Below are positions 43,775 through 55,555 of a stretch of DNA of 64,000 nucleotides, one piece after another. The stretch covers positions 130,776 to 194,775 of the forward strand of contig JAVSML010024566.1 of assembly GCA_038503035.1 (NCBI GenBank). The letters are read 5' to 3'. Both the position numbers and the translations under genes were made by a program. This stretch comes from Crocodylus rhombifer (Eukaryota > Chordata > Crocodylia > Crocodylidae). The notes under the pieces are model-generated. The model did not search any database. It was not told the DNA's origin and worked only from the letters and a program-made list of their open reading frames with translations. Numbering within the stretch: position 1 is the stretch's first letter; the number at the start of each line of letters is the position of its first letter.

Positions 43775-44680
43775 TAGATAATGGCATAAAAGAAGGATGC
43801 ATTCTCCCAACTTTCATTTTTGGCATTGCCATTTACTTAATTATGAGAAAAACTATGAATGACTACAACACGGCCATAACATGGTACATTAGAAGATGTG
43901 AATTTTTATGATGACATAACTCTTCTAAGTGACAGCTCAACCTACATATAAGCAAAGACTGAGAGATGGTCCAGCATCACACAAGAGAGGAAGTATATAG
44001 TTAGGTATGAAAAACAAATCTGACAAGCACCCCAGCAACTTCCATTTTAAACAGAATGTTAGAAGGCAGACAAAAACAAGAGATGGGTAAAATCAAGTAC
44101 CTTAGCAGTAATGTGCAAATTAATGTGAATACCAAGAGGGAGGTAATACCACAAACTGAAAAGGTGGCAGCTGCCTTCACCAGGTTAAAGATTTGATCAT
44201 GGAAATTTACAATATAAGTATCAAATTATTAATATTCAAATCAAGTATTATTTCTTACCATAACATATGGATACAAACCTGGAATTCCACCAAGGGAACT
44301 GAAATTTATCTAAATAATAAAAATGCAAATGTATCAGGAAAATATTAGGTATTAAATGGAATTAACTTCTAATACATGTGGAAGCTCATCCAAAAGTTCA
44401 ATATTTTCTTATTCCCAGAGTCATCCAGACAAGATGGAAATATATGGGATATGTATTAAGAATGAAGCCAGAGCATCTGCCACAACAGGCATGTCACTGG
44501 ACAGCTGGAGAAACCCTAACAGGAGCCAAATGAAAGAATGTCTCTGTCAAACAATATTCATAGGGAAGGAAAATTTATCAGACTTAACAACAGAGAGGAT
44601 CTTGAAAGAGCAACCCAGGAGGCAGTCTAGACTAGTGGAGCCTTATCGTGCTCTAACTGACATTTGACAGCATCAACAAT
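43775..44680 (+). pseudogene. Decayed non-CR1 LINE reverse transcriptase (RTE-like)
   Basis: Conceptual reading in broken frames gives GIKEGCILPTFIFGIAI, then IMRKTMND, a degenerate LSD segment in the place of the DDI(A)LLS motif, KIKYLSSNVQINVNTK (where YLGS is usual), AAAFTRLK and, in the open stretch 44356-44667, MEIYGICIKNEARASATTGMS, which fits the W.GHVLRM region near the end of such LINEs. The order matches the C-terminal half of an RTE-like or related ORF, not CR1. Many stops; very old. The clade name is tentative. Confidence 0.55.
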
Positions 44681-44699
44681 ATTCAGATTCAGACATTAA

Positions 44700-45059
44700 G
44701 ATAAATACATTATGTAGCAATAAGTAAATGTGCAGCAATGTGCTTTTGTTAATAACATTGTACTTATTTTTTAAACATCTTTAAAATTAACTGAAGTAGG
44801 TCTAAGTGTAAGCTAAGTTGTAGCCATTATGTCATCTATATATAGAGATAAGGTTATAAAATATTAACAGACTGCTTGATGCCTTTACCACTGAGGCAAA
44901 GATGCACAGCAAACATCTTTAAATAGTTTGATGTGGTTTTTCAGAATAGAGGTCAATGGCAACTGCTAGCTGGTCAGCACCTTAAAATATATGGGTTTAG
45001 GTATTCAGTTATATGATATCATATTAGAAACTCTTTGGTTAAGTACTTAATATGATGTT
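44700..45059. other. Unassigned DNA
   Basis: AT-rich, no gene or repeat recognised. Confidence 0.4.
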
Positions 45060-45266
45060 TCAGTTTTCTGTAACCTCTATATAGGCCTTCTCCAAACTAG
45101 GATGAATTTTCCACTTTGAGAATACTTTGCCATTTTTGTAACACCAGACAGCAGAACCATAAGTTTTTAAACATCTGTACATATTGTTCACGGACTCCCC
45201 GTCACAATTATTCAAAAATCCATCACCAGCACTCTTTACATGCACAAAGCTAAAACTGGTTATTAC

Positions 45267-45332
45267 CTTCCAGCACATATAAGTATTTGCCCAGTAGGTC
45301 AAGTATAACAGTGCTCTCAAATCCTTGTCATC
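45267..45332 (-). other. Candidate host exon, 22 codons
   Basis: On the minus strand a TTTCTTCTTTAG acceptor is followed by 66 bases read as DDKDLRALLYLTYWANTYMCWK and then a GTAATA donor. Length is a multiple of three and both ends are phase 0, as for the better candidate at 53958-54107. The same frame stays open beyond the donor to 45060, so the right border is not certain. The protein is not recognised. Confidence 0.3.
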
Positions 45333-45406
45333 CTAAAGAAGAAAGGCCCTCTCATATAAAGAAATCAAGAAAAACATGTGTATTTTCGGTTAAACAAGGG
45401 AAGGGC

Positions 45407-45604
45407 TGTGGCAGGACTGGGCACTCCTGCTTACTTTAGGCTTATCTGGCTGTGCAACAAGGGGCACAGGGAAATTCCACCTGGCCACCACCATGGTGGT
45501 GCCTGTGTTGCAGCACCCCTGAAAGGGTGCCACTGTACCCTGGAGTGCTGTGGCACCCCAGTAGAGAACCATTGGGTTGCATTTTGGCACCACACTGTCT
45601 ATTG
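45407..45604 (+). repeat. Terminal-hairpin repeat, short copy 4
   Basis: It begins TGTGGCAGGACTGGGC; the stem GCAGGA (45411-45416) pairs with TCCTGC (45425-45430) and is followed by TTACTTTAGG, as in the other copies. The downstream part includes an apparent MITE end (TAGAGAACCATTG). Limits are uncertain. Confidence 0.45.
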
Positions 45605-45857
45605 AACAGTTCTAATTGAACAGTCCTAAAAATATTTTGAAGTTTATTTGATCAATAGCTTTCTTTCCTCCTTACATCTTTTATTATATAACTTTTATGG
45701 ATATTTGTCTTTCCAGACACCGTTTTTCTTCCTTGTGTCAGTCTTTTCCATCTCCTTCCATTTTTCATCTCTTTTTCCTGAAATGCTACCCTCTCTTTCA
45801 ATTCCCTTCCTCATGGCGAGAACTTTCTCAGCTTGGGTCCCCTCACACAGTTTTTTT

Positions 45858-46255
45858 CCCTTCCCTGAACCTATTCAGCCTCCACAAGAGAAGGCTGAGA
45901 GGGGATCTGATGGTCATTTACCATCTCACCAGAGGGGACCAGCGGGAATTGGGGGAGGCTCTGTTCCCCCAGGCACCACCCGGGGTTACTAGGAATAATG
46001 GTTATAAATTGTTAGAGAGAAGGTTCAGGCTGGACATCAGGAGACATTACTTTACAGTTAGGGCTGCCAGGCTCAGGAATGGGCTCCCAAAGGGGGTGGT
46101 GCTCTCTTCTACATTGGGGGGTTTCAAGAGGAGGCTGGACAGATATTTGACTGGGGTGATATGACCCTGGCACCCGTTCCTGCCCGGGGCGGGGGTCAGA
46201 CCTGATGATCTGTTTAGGTCCCTTCTGACCCTAAGCACTATGATACTATGATACT
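45858..46255 (+). mobile_element. CR1 copy J, 3' fragment
   Basis: The coding end of ORF2 is open within 45697-46164 (CR1 part from about 45858: LNLFSLHKRRLRGDL, FRLDIRRHYFTVRAARLRNGLP and FKRRLDRYLTGVI). The 3' UTR and a tail of TATGATACTATGATAC follow to 46255. Severely 5'-truncated; closest in wording to copies F and E/G. Confidence 0.85.
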
Positions 46256-46586
46256 TTGTCTTTCTCCCTCCCCCACCACACTATTCTTCCTCATGCCTAC
46301 TCATCTAACATCTGCTGTCTTTCCTCCATCTTTTTTGCCCATCTATTTACATTTTTCTTAATTTTTGAGGGGTCGCCCTTCTATGCTCTGTTTCCTCTCT
46401 CCTCTGCCTCCCTCATAAAAATCTGATCATTTTCTCCACCTCACTTATGGCAACTACCTTTCATATTCTCCTTGAATGTCTTTCCCTCTCTTCTGCCACC
46501 ATTTATGAAGTTTTCCCTCTCTCCCACCCATCACATTGCATCCTTCCCCACTGACTGCTGATCAAGTACCTCTCCCTTCAATAATG
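46256..46586. other. Pyrimidine-rich unassigned DNA
   Basis: C/T-rich sequence (many CTTTCC and TCTCCC phrases) with no gene. It is the same composition as the region just upstream of copy J, so J probably landed in it. Confidence 0.5.
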
Positions 46587-48508
46587 TTTCATAGATTTCA
46601 TAGACATTAGGGCTGGAAGGGACCTCGGGAGATCATCGAGTCTAGCCCCCTGCCCAAAGGGCAGGAAGTCAGCTGGGGTCATAGGATCCCAGCAAGATAA
46701 GCATCCAATTTACTCCTGAAGGTGTTCAATGTAGGTGCTTGAACCACCTCCACTGGCAGACTGTTCCAGACCTTGGGGGCTCGGACAGTAAAGAAATTCT
46801 TACTTAGGTCCAGCCTGAAAACGGTCTTGCAGGAGTTTGTGACCTTTCGACCTCGTCATCCCTTGGGGCGCTCTGGTGAACAAACGTTCCCCCAGATCCT
46901 GGTGGTCACCCTTGATAAACTTATAGGTGGCCATCAGATCATCCTTGAGCCTATGCTTTTCCAGGCTAAAGAGTCCCATGGCTCTCAGCCTGTCATCGTA
47001 AGATCTGTTTTCCTGACCTCTGATCATGCGCGTGGCTCTCCTCTGGACTCTCTCAAGCTTCTCCACATCCTTTTTGAATTGTGGAGCCCAAAACTGGACG
47101 CAGTACTCCAGCTGCGGCCTTACCAAGGCCGTATACAAAGGGAGAATGACGTCCCGCGATTTGCTCGAGAAGCATCTATGGATGCAAGCCAGCGTTTTGG
47201 TCGCTTTACTAGCCGCAGCATCGCATTGCAGGCTCATGTTCATCTTGTGGTCAATGATGACCCCCAAGTCTCTTTCTTCTGTAGTGCTATCCAACGTAGC
47301 ACTGCCGAGCCTATAAGGATGCTGCAGGTTTTTCCTCCCAAGGTGGAGAACCTTGCATTTTTCGGTGTTAAACACCATCAGGTTTTCGTCTGCCTATTTG
47401 CTGAGCTTGTCCAGGTCAGCCTGGATCACCCGCCTATCTTCTGGCGTGGATGCTTTGCCCCAAAGTTTGGTGTCATCGGCGAACTTGGCCAGTCCACTCC
47501 TGACTCCAATGTCCACATCATTAATGAAGATGTTGAACAGGATGGGTCCCAGGACAGAGCCTTGAGGGACCCCACTGGTCACAGGGCACCACGATGAGTG
47601 ACTGCCATCAATTACAACCCTCTGGGTCCGACCACGGAGCCAGTTTCCCAGCCAGCGGATCGTGGTGGAGCCAAGGCCACAACTGGCCAGTTTGGCCAAG
47701 TGGTGATCATGGGATACCAGATCAAAGGCTTTTCTGAAGTCAAGATATATGACATCAATCTCTTCTCCCTTGTCCAGGTGATAGGTCACCTGGTCATAGA
47801 AGGAAATGAGATTGGTCAAACAAGACCTACCCGCAACAAACCCGTGCTGGCTATCCCTTAGAATGTTAGCCTGGGCCAGTCCATCAAGGATGGCCTCCTT
47901 AATAAACTTTTCTAAGATCTTCCCCAGGATAGAAGTCAGGCTAATGGGCCTGTAGTTAGCCGGATCCACTCTCCTCCCTTTCTTGAAGATCAGCACCACA
48001 TTGGCCTTCTTCCAGTCTTCAGGCACTACACCAGAGCGCCAGGAGTTTTCAAAGATCCGTGCCAGGGTCTGGGCTATGACGCTCGCCAGCTCCTTGAGTA
48101 CCCTGGGGTGCAGATTGTCAGGGCTGGCTGACTTGAAGGTATCCAGCTTCTCAAGGTGTTCCTTCACGAGGTCAGCATTTATGGAGGGTAGGGGATCCCC
48201 ATCACCCGGATCTCCCTGTCCCATAGCAGGCATGGGTGTCCCATGGGACTGATGAAAGACTGATGCAAAGTACCTATTTAATAGGTTGGCTTTTTCCTGG
48301 GTGTCAGTTGCCCCATCTGGTTTAGCAGGGGTCCAACATTGCCCTTGCTTTTCCTCTGGCTCCCCACATATCTGAAAAAGGACTTTTTGTTGTCCTTGAT
48401 GCTTGAAGCTAGTTGGAGTTCAGTTGCAGCCTTGGCTTTCCTGGTTTGCTCCCTGCAGGACCGGACCAGTGCAGAATAATTCTCCTTGGAGGTGAATCCT
48501 GTCCTCAA
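46587..48508 (-). mobile_element. CR1 copy I, 5'-truncated
   Basis: The tail (GTTTCATAGATTTCATAG) at 46587 is followed by the A/C-type 3' UTR and ORF2 to 48508, where similarity stops within the RT linker (WRTGFTSKE). Same subfamily as A, C and H. Confidence 0.9.
46690..48508 (-). pseudogene. CR1 copy I ORF2, RT part
   Basis: Open segments 48278-48517, 47394-48233 and 46800-47378 cover the linker, RT ([32 protein letters not shown]) and thumb (LGVIIDHKMNMSLQC). A small deletion and shift near 48290 (GQL then TPRKK), a stop at about 47390-47395 (where A reads WADENL) and a frameshift near 46810 break it. RT motifs are intact, so the loss is recent compared with copies B and M. Confidence 0.88.
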
Positions 48509-49187
48509 CGAATGCAAAGATCAAGTTTTTGAGAACCATACATCAGCTCCACTTAGTCATGATCCTGATTTAAGAAACATGATGTTGAAAAAATTAAAAA
48601 GACTGGTTTGACCTCTACTTTCTGGTTGTTTCGGATAGTTAGGTCACATTTTCAAATTTTTTTCACAATCATGAGGACTAGAAACTTCCCTTATTTTTAA
48701 ATGAGAACTGAGAGTCTCACCTATTTACATGATTTTAGGAACTGAGAAAGAAATAACAGNNNNNNNNNNGCAGTTACTACAGTATAGCTGATGTGCTATA
48801 AATTCCCAAACTCATTACCTTATAGTTATTGGCATGCCCATGCCCCTAGTCAGGCATTTTATAACACACTTGGTTCAGTGAAAGTTTTGTCAGGGTGAAG
48901 ATCTCTGGTTCACAATGGAATTTTTGGCCAAAAGTGACTGAGAGAACCAGAATTAGACTGAGAGTAAGCACTGTATGTACCTTAGAACATCCTAGTAACT
49001 GATTCTACTTCTCAAATGAGCACCTTAATCACAAACTATAGACTCAATCTCTCTGTAGCTCAGTGAATATATATTTAGTTGTCTGAAGAAGAAAAGATCC
49101 AAGGGAGGAATTGGGAGACAGAGACTGATTCTATATCTAAGTGATTAGGATATAGGAAACCTAGAGTCCTAGATCAAACTCATGGGC
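48509..49187. other. Unassigned DNA around an assembly gap
   Basis: No gene. It includes ten Ns at 48760-48769 and a possible degenerate repeat near 49080-49185. Confidence 0.4.
48760..48769. other. Assembly gap (10 N)
   Basis: Ten N characters. The length is a placeholder typical of a scaffold join or collapsed repeat, so the true distance is unknown. Confidence 0.99.
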
Positions 49188-50251
49188 CAGGAATAGACAG
49201 TACACATAAACCAGGTTAAGTGATCAGAAACTATAACAGAACATACGTCCAGTGCACATAAACCAGTTGCAAAATGGCTGAAACTGGTTTAAGATAAACA
49301 TGGCTGAATGTAGTATCAGACTTAACCGATTTGGGTCAGACCAGCTTATGCAATGTCTGTTCCAGACCCCTTCCCAGTTTAAGTTAAACCACAATCACCA
49401 GCATCCCAGATGTTGTGCACCCTGGATTGTGCTATCTGCTCCAGAGTACAGGGCTGGCCCCGCCCCTTTGCTCCCTAGCTAGAGCTCTGGCAGAGACTGT
49501 AAGCACAGCAGGGTCTGCCTAGCGTCCCCCTGTCCCCACCTTGATGTTCAAGCAGGAATTCCCCCACCTCCCATAGCACAGACCCCATCCCCATGGATCC
49601 TAGGTATGTGATATGCCAGCTAATGCTGAGAGGTGTCTGTGTGTGTGTGTCTCCAATTTCACTGGGACAGGCAAACAGCAGAGTGTTGGCTTAGGGCTTT
49701 TTGGAGCTAATCAACAGGTCAGCTGGTAATCTCCTTCAGTTCCTTCCTTGGAAAAAGCTGTTTAAGAACTTGAACTAATGATAGAAGCTTTTGGTTTGTT
49801 GATGGGCTAATAAATGGTGTGTTATCAGCCCCCTGTTGGCTCCCTTGCCTCTCATGTTTGTTGCAGACAGTATGAAGAAGCAGGAAGAGGGAGACTGAAA
49901 AGCTCAGTATCATCAACAGATGTATGCACTGCACACACCCCCACTTTGCCTCAGTGCTAGCCGGGGGTTGGGGTCTGACGACAGTCCTGCCCCTTGAGCA
50001 GCGAGTGGGGAAAAGCCTGGGACACAGGCAGGGTGGGGGTTTACACCCCTCCCTAATCAGAGTGTCCTGCCGATGCCTGGCCATGCCTCTCCTCTGTTCA
50101 GCATTGTAGAAGGGAAGGGAAGGCTGCTCTAGCACTCCCCTCCTGGCTTCTAGCCTGAGGTGCTGCAGGCATGTTCCAGCATTTCCTCAGTCCAGAGGGA
50201 ATGTCTGTGCAGTTCCAAACTGGTTCAACGTACGCAGTTTAGACTAGCCTG
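49188..50251. repeat. Possible DNA-transposon-derived repeat
   Basis: The left end CAGGAATAGACAGTACAC and the right end, reversed, CAGGCTAGTCTAAACTG are loosely similar, and both lead into ACCAGTTTAA-like phrases (ATAAACCAGGTTAAG against GTTGAACCAGTTTGG). The middle is GC-rich. No target duplication was found. Weak call. Confidence 0.3.
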
Positions 50252-50275
50252 TAAAGACTGAATCAATTCAGGCTC

Positions 50276-50360
50276 AGACTTTTTGAATGACTGTCCCTGG
50301 CCAAGTAGAACAGGGACTTGAACCTGTCTCCCACTCTCTTTCTCTGATTTGCACTGAGAT
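50276..50360 (-). repeat. Possible tRNA-derived SINE fragment
   Basis: The minus strand has GGTTCAAGTCC at 50314-50324, a fit to the pol III B-box consensus, in the context GTGGGAGACAGGTTCAAG. A degenerate relative occurs at 15995-16130. No convincing A box is seen upstream. Confidence 0.35.
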
Positions 50361-51680
50361 ATTTCAGATTTGTTCTGAAACATATATACAATTTTAAAAA
50401 TATCCTTGGGATAAGAAAAATATCCTTGGGATAATGTCCTGTCCAGTTCTAGGACATTAGTGAAGAATGGGTATTCCCCTTCCTTTCCAAAGTGTGGCCC
50501 TGGCTTACCCAATGACCCTAGGAGATTTATGCTGTTTACAGGCACATATCCTATATTCACCAGTTCTGTAATACTACAAATGTTTCCTCTACTACAGTGC
50601 TCAGTTGCCCACAGAAACATAATGTAGCCCAACCTGGTATAAAAGAATTACTTTATCCATTACTGAAATAGAGCCATTTCTGGTGTTGAACAAGGTAGTT
50701 ATTTAGCAATACAAAGCATGTCTGCTAAACTTGCTAAGGCAGGAAATGCAGGTCAAAACAAGATGATGATAATGTGAACAAGGTAAAAAATTGCTATTTA
50801 CTTTTAAAAATCTTCATGTCAGAAAGTTAGCTTCTGATGATTATTACATATATATGTAACATATATTCCAACTACATATAGCAGAAAGAGAATTCTTGGG
50901 ATTTAGGGAAGGATGAGTACAATTTTCTTCTTCTCAAATGTTCATATCACTGTGATGTATACGTATAGTACAGCAACCAGAAAAATCATTACACTGACAC
51001 TCCCACAGAATTGATTTTCTGTTGCAGTTGTAAGTCTCTTATTAGCAAAAACCCAAGAAGAAAACATACTGTTTTTTAATGAAAGCTGTATGCAACCAAT
51101 GTCTGTTCTTCCTTTGTCAAAATTTATAAATTTTTCTGAATAATTTTGTCTTTCCAATTGGACTAGTTCTTCACTTGCAAAAGCCAAAAGTTATCAAAAA
51201 AGAAATTAATTAGTAATGTATTATAGTTCCTTAAAGTTAATATTTTAAACAGAAATCCTTCTCCTTTCATACACCTCCACTGAATGGCACTGAAGTGCTG
51301 TCAGAAAGCCTAGATGTTACTACAAATCCCAGTTGAGGCAATGATATGTGTATGTATGCATTGCATAGCTAGTCATAAGTTTACAGAAGAGCAGTATAAT
51401 CATAACTGCGTTATAAATCTTACAAATAAACAATATATTTTTTAAAAACAAGTTTCTTGAGGCCTGAAATGAGACCTTGTTAAAAATGCCATTCAAAACC
51501 ACTATATTTTACCATTCTTGTATCTGCAAATAGGGTAAAAACCAGCAATAATATATACTGACTCATTATAAGGGACCTACTCTATTTGCAATTTTGCGGA
51601 AATTGCAAAATCAGGCATTGTAAGCAAATTCGAGAAATGTTCATGAAATTCATGGAAAAAAAACCTTACTAAAAATAAAC
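50361..51680. other. Unassigned AT-rich DNA
   Basis: Includes a small 20-bp-scale duplication (AATATCCTTGGGATAA twice near 50397-50435). No gene is supported. Confidence 0.4.
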
Positions 51681-51797
51681 TGTTGGCTCCCCAGTGGGAG
51701 GCAGTGGTTCTCATGGCTGCTACGGCTGTTGCAGCCTGATATGGGGGTAGGGGTGCTGCTGGCATGAAGGGAAGCAGTCAGGGTGGCAGCTGCCCCA

Positions 51798-51911
51798 CCC
51801 CTTGCCACTGAGAGGGCTGCCTGTTGTATGGCCACACTCTTCTTCACCCGTCAGTTGTGAGGGCCAGGGCCACATAACAGGCAGCCCTCCAGCCAATTAG
51901 TGGCAAGGGGT
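51798..51911. mobile_element. Inverted-repeat fold-back element
   Basis: Arms: 51798-51833 (ACCCCTTGCCACT then GAGGGCTGCCTGTT) and 51868-51911 (AACAGGCAGCCCTC then AGTGGCAAGGGGT), with a 34-base spacer and an 8-9-base insert in the right arm. The flanks 51680-51797 and 51912-51960 are GC-rich and probably part of the same repeat. Confidence 0.6.
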
Positions 51912-51959
51912 GGAGCTACTGGGGTCCTTGGCCAATCAGAGATATGGGGAGGGCCTGCC

Positions 51960-53240
51960 AGAAGAAGCCCACAAAGTCAGATGCCTGTCTCCTTGATTTG
52001 AGTAGGTCCCTACTCATCATCATATATTTTCTTCCAAACAGCATCATTGTGGTTTATATTTATAATGTGCATACCAGCTATGACCACCAAAACCACTCTG
52101 GAAACACCAAATTTAGAGAACAGGTACACTTCCTGTCAACTGGAGGCAGAGTTCAGATTTTAAGCTATCAGGCCGAGCATTTTTCTTTGTAGAAGACTGA
52201 AGGTACATGATCTACCTATTTCAACATTCAGGTCATTAAGGAAACACTAAACTATTCACTACAGCAATTCTACAGGACATAGTCCATAACAGACCCTCAC
52301 AAATCAATGCAGAGATTTGTGGAAGAAAACTACTTACCACCTTTCGGGCATGTTAAATATTTAGTTTCTTCTCAAAAGAGTAGTTAGTCATATACTTTGA
52401 CTCCCTAAACTTTTTATGCTGTGAAAAATGGAAGGCCCTATGGTCAACAAGAATACATTGATTGATTGTTTACTGGCGGCTGAGATCTATCTTTAGGGGG
52501 AAAAGATGGGTATAGGCACTTTTTACTGAAAAATGAAAGTATAAGTTTCCAACAATCCTGTGATATGGTACAGTTACTTAGTAGTTGTGCCACTTTTCTC
52601 TTGGCTTCTACAGGCATGCCTACATAGCTGCTGTGCCCAAACCAGGAGTACCTTGAAGGAGCTCATCTCTCAAACTTGCTTGCACTTTGCGAGAAACTAG
52701 GCAAGGTATCCTTTTTTAGAGTAGTACATAACCTCTCAGGGTGTTTGTCTCAAGACATGCTAACTGGCACATGCTCAGGACTACTTCAGAGTAGCTGTAT
52801 TGCCCAACTTCCTGGTCCACTAGGGATAGGCAAGTGGGGCAGCAGCTCTGAGTTCCATTTGAAAAGGGGCACCAGAATTGTCCCTAGCTCCATGAAATCC
52901 ATATTCCAGCAGCAAAAGCAGCCCTACAGTGTTGCTCTTGCAGCAGCAGCTAGGTGCATGGATGCTGCACTGCTGCTAAAAGAACAACTGAGGTGGGCAA
53001 ACCATGCTGCAGCTGTGGCAATGGTGGTGGCCTCAGCATCAGAAGCCAAGGACTATATTTGTCTCCCCAGGGTAGGTAAGACTCCTGCCCCCCTCCCCTA
53101 CTATCAGAACCCCCCACCTCCCTGGTGCTCAACAGTACCCCCCTGCTCTCCCCCAACAACCTTGTTCTCCTGCACAGTTTGCCCAGGATGCAAACCCTGC
53201 TCAATATGCATCTGCTTCCTGGATTTGGTAAACTAGGGGT
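51960..53240. other. Unassigned DNA, GC-rich in its second half
   Basis: 52640-53240 is GC-rich with several overlapping open frames that resemble no known family; it may be an interspersed repeat. No splice or promoter evidence is seen. Confidence 0.35.
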
Positions 53241-53957
53241 GGGAGTGAGTAGCTGGGGTGTGCTTCCCTGCCATGCTCATGGTGTCAGCAAGAAGCAATG
53301 TACACATCCCTTACATCTCTATTAGGGAAGTTCAGCAAACCAGGTTTCACCTCTCACCTTTTTGTTTAGTGTTTGTATTACAATGTGTAAAAATAATAAA
53401 GAGTTTTTTCCAGTCCAGTGAACTGCTCTGTTACAGAAAAATTCTACTCTGGATTAGCTCTAACTTTGTAGTTTTGACATTCATATGATTGTTGTACAAC
53501 ATACAAATTCAGCTATAATTTTAACTATAAAGAAACTGTTATCATGCTGAAAGTGTAAGTATTATCATCTTTGCCTGGACCGGCCAAATGTAGCTCTCAA
53601 AGAATTCCCAATTCTTTATAAAGATAATTCCAACCAAGATTCCCCTATGGAAGGATTCTTAACAAAATGAGTGATGCAAAAGTACTGAAAATGGATATAG
53701 TTTAATCTAAAAAAGGATAAGTAAATGTGAAACCTTACATGTTCTTATAGACTATTCTTAGTAAAACTCATGTGTAACAGTCAATAAAAGAGAAATATTC
53801 TGCAAATGAAAATGCAGAGAATACCATATTAAGAAAACATAAGAATGTATGCTACAAATTTCATAATTATCTAATTTCTAATTAAATAGCTATAATAATA
53901 AGTAGTTTAATTTTAGGAAACAAGGAAAAGAACTGATATGCTACAGTAGTACTGTAC

Positions 53958-54107
53958 CTCCTCATGATCTCTAACCGCAGCTTCTACTTTGACCTTGTTG
54001 TCATAGAGATCCATAAGGTTGCCTTTATCATTTAAGTAATAGTTCTGAAAGTTCTGATACTCTTGAGCTAACCAAAAATTTTCTTTTAAGGTCTGTTCCA
54101 GTGCCAC
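53958..54107 (-). other. Candidate coding exon of an unidentified host gene, 50 codons
   Basis: On the minus strand TTTCTCTTTAG ends at 54108, followed by exactly 150 bases in one open frame (VALEQTLKENFWLAQEYQNF at the start, KVEAAVRDHEE at the end) and then a GTACAG donor at 53957. Length divisible by three, phase 0 at both ends, an acceptor with a pyrimidine tract and a helical, charged protein sequence all support a real internal exon. I do not recognise the protein; it may be a coiled-coil-type segment. Being minus strand, it agrees with the candidate at 45267-45332. Confidence 0.5.
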
Positions 54108-54675
54108 CTAAAGAGAAAGATTACTGATTACAATCAATGAAAAATGCATACTTAAAACACCATAAAATTTTGGTTAACTTTTAGAACTGAACTGATACAC
54201 AGAAAATGCCCAGACCAAAATGAGGATATTTTGTGCCCAAAAGTTCATCTAATATCTATCCCAACTATAACACTGCCTCAATAAAAATGTTCACCAAAAA
54301 AACCCTTGCTTTTCATATTAGTTTATTCAGCTTGCATACAAATATTCTACTTGGGCCAAGAGAAAAGCCTTTTTCTCAGCACCAGGAGGACAGTGTAAAG
54401 ATGTTCAAGGGCTTTCTTGTGCAAGAAAAATGGTCCTTCTGCAAGGAGATATACTGGTTACCTCTCCCTGCCCCAACGTGAAAATCTCCCTGTCCTAACC
54501 TGAACTCCTGTATGCTTCTCTTAGGAGAGAGAGAGACCCAGTATTTCAGTCCTCTGCTATCTATCCCTTCAAGTGAGAGGGCAGGAAAGAATGCACTGGT
54601 TCTCATTTCACATAGGGGTGAGCTGTTAGGGAACCCTGTGGGGACTCTGCCCCTTGTGTTCTGCCCCACTTCTGT

Positions 54676-55480
54676 AGCAGAGTCCCCTCTGGTTCAACCT
54701 GGAGGAGTACAGTGGGAGGCAGGTGTGGGGCTAGAGGTCACCCCAAGTCTCAGGAGGGTCCAATCCCAGGAAAATACCTTCCTCCCAGCTGGGAGGGTTC
54801 CTCCCATGGAATAAAAGCCCCCACTTGGTGCAGTCCTTCAGTTCCACCAGAAGGCTTGTAGGGCTGTGGAGGTCATCATTTTCCAGCACCTGCAATACTC
54901 CCTGTGCTCTAGCAGGCTGCCACGGAAGAACTGCCTGTTGCTCCCCTGCATGCCTCCCAGTGGAATTGGAGGCACGCAGGGGAAGGAAACACTTGTGCTG
55001 TGGCTGCAAGTTTGCCCAGGCTTGGGCAGCTTTGCAGTCAGAGTAGATTCCTTGGAATCAGGAATTGGGCTTGGGGAAGCTGTGCCCAAGCTCAGTTCCC
55101 AGTCCATGGCCTTTAAACGTTGCCCCAACAACCAGTTGGGTGGCAGGAGTAAGGTTTGCAAGGCCTCAGGGGTGAAGAACCGGGTCCAGGGCCAGAAAGA
55201 CTATCTCCACCCTGGTGTCACCCACCTGGGTGGCATACGTGGCAATTTAAAATCTGGGGAAGTGTCCCCAGGTCTGTTTCTTCACATTGCATATAAGGTG
55301 ATTTTAAACTTGGAGAACTGTCTAATGACAGCCTGGCCCCCTTTCCAGACAGGAAAGAGGGCCCATTGTGAAGTAATGGGTTCCCCTAAGGGTATGGGTG
55401 GCCCAGGAAGCAGTCTTCTAGTGCCACCTGGCTGGAAAATTCACCTGTGTCACCTTCTCCATCTTCTACATTTGTTCAGA
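54676..55480 (+). repeat. GC-rich LTR-like or leader-like block
   Basis: GC-rich block with an ATAAAAG at 54811-54817 (TATA-like or polyadenylation-like), followed by AGTCCTTCAGTTCCACC and a leader-like run. Overlapping open frames show no family motif. It could be part of an LTR element; evidence is composition and one motif. Confidence 0.3.
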
Positions 55481-55555
55481 ACATACAAAGTTGGTGAGGC
55501 TGTGGTTTATAAATTCATTTAATGGAATCAGGATTTTACTCAGTATGCTGTAGGT

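Noticed and set aside
46773..47597. 274-codon plus-strand open frame
   Set aside because: Antisense of CR1 copy I ORF2, same shadow as at 11203-12060.
50276..50360. Functional tRNA gene
   Set aside because: Only a B-box-like motif; no A box at proper distance and no cloverleaf could be drawn.
54866..55522. 218-codon plus-strand frame
   Set aside because: GC-rich block with several overlapping frames of similar length; no recognisable domain.
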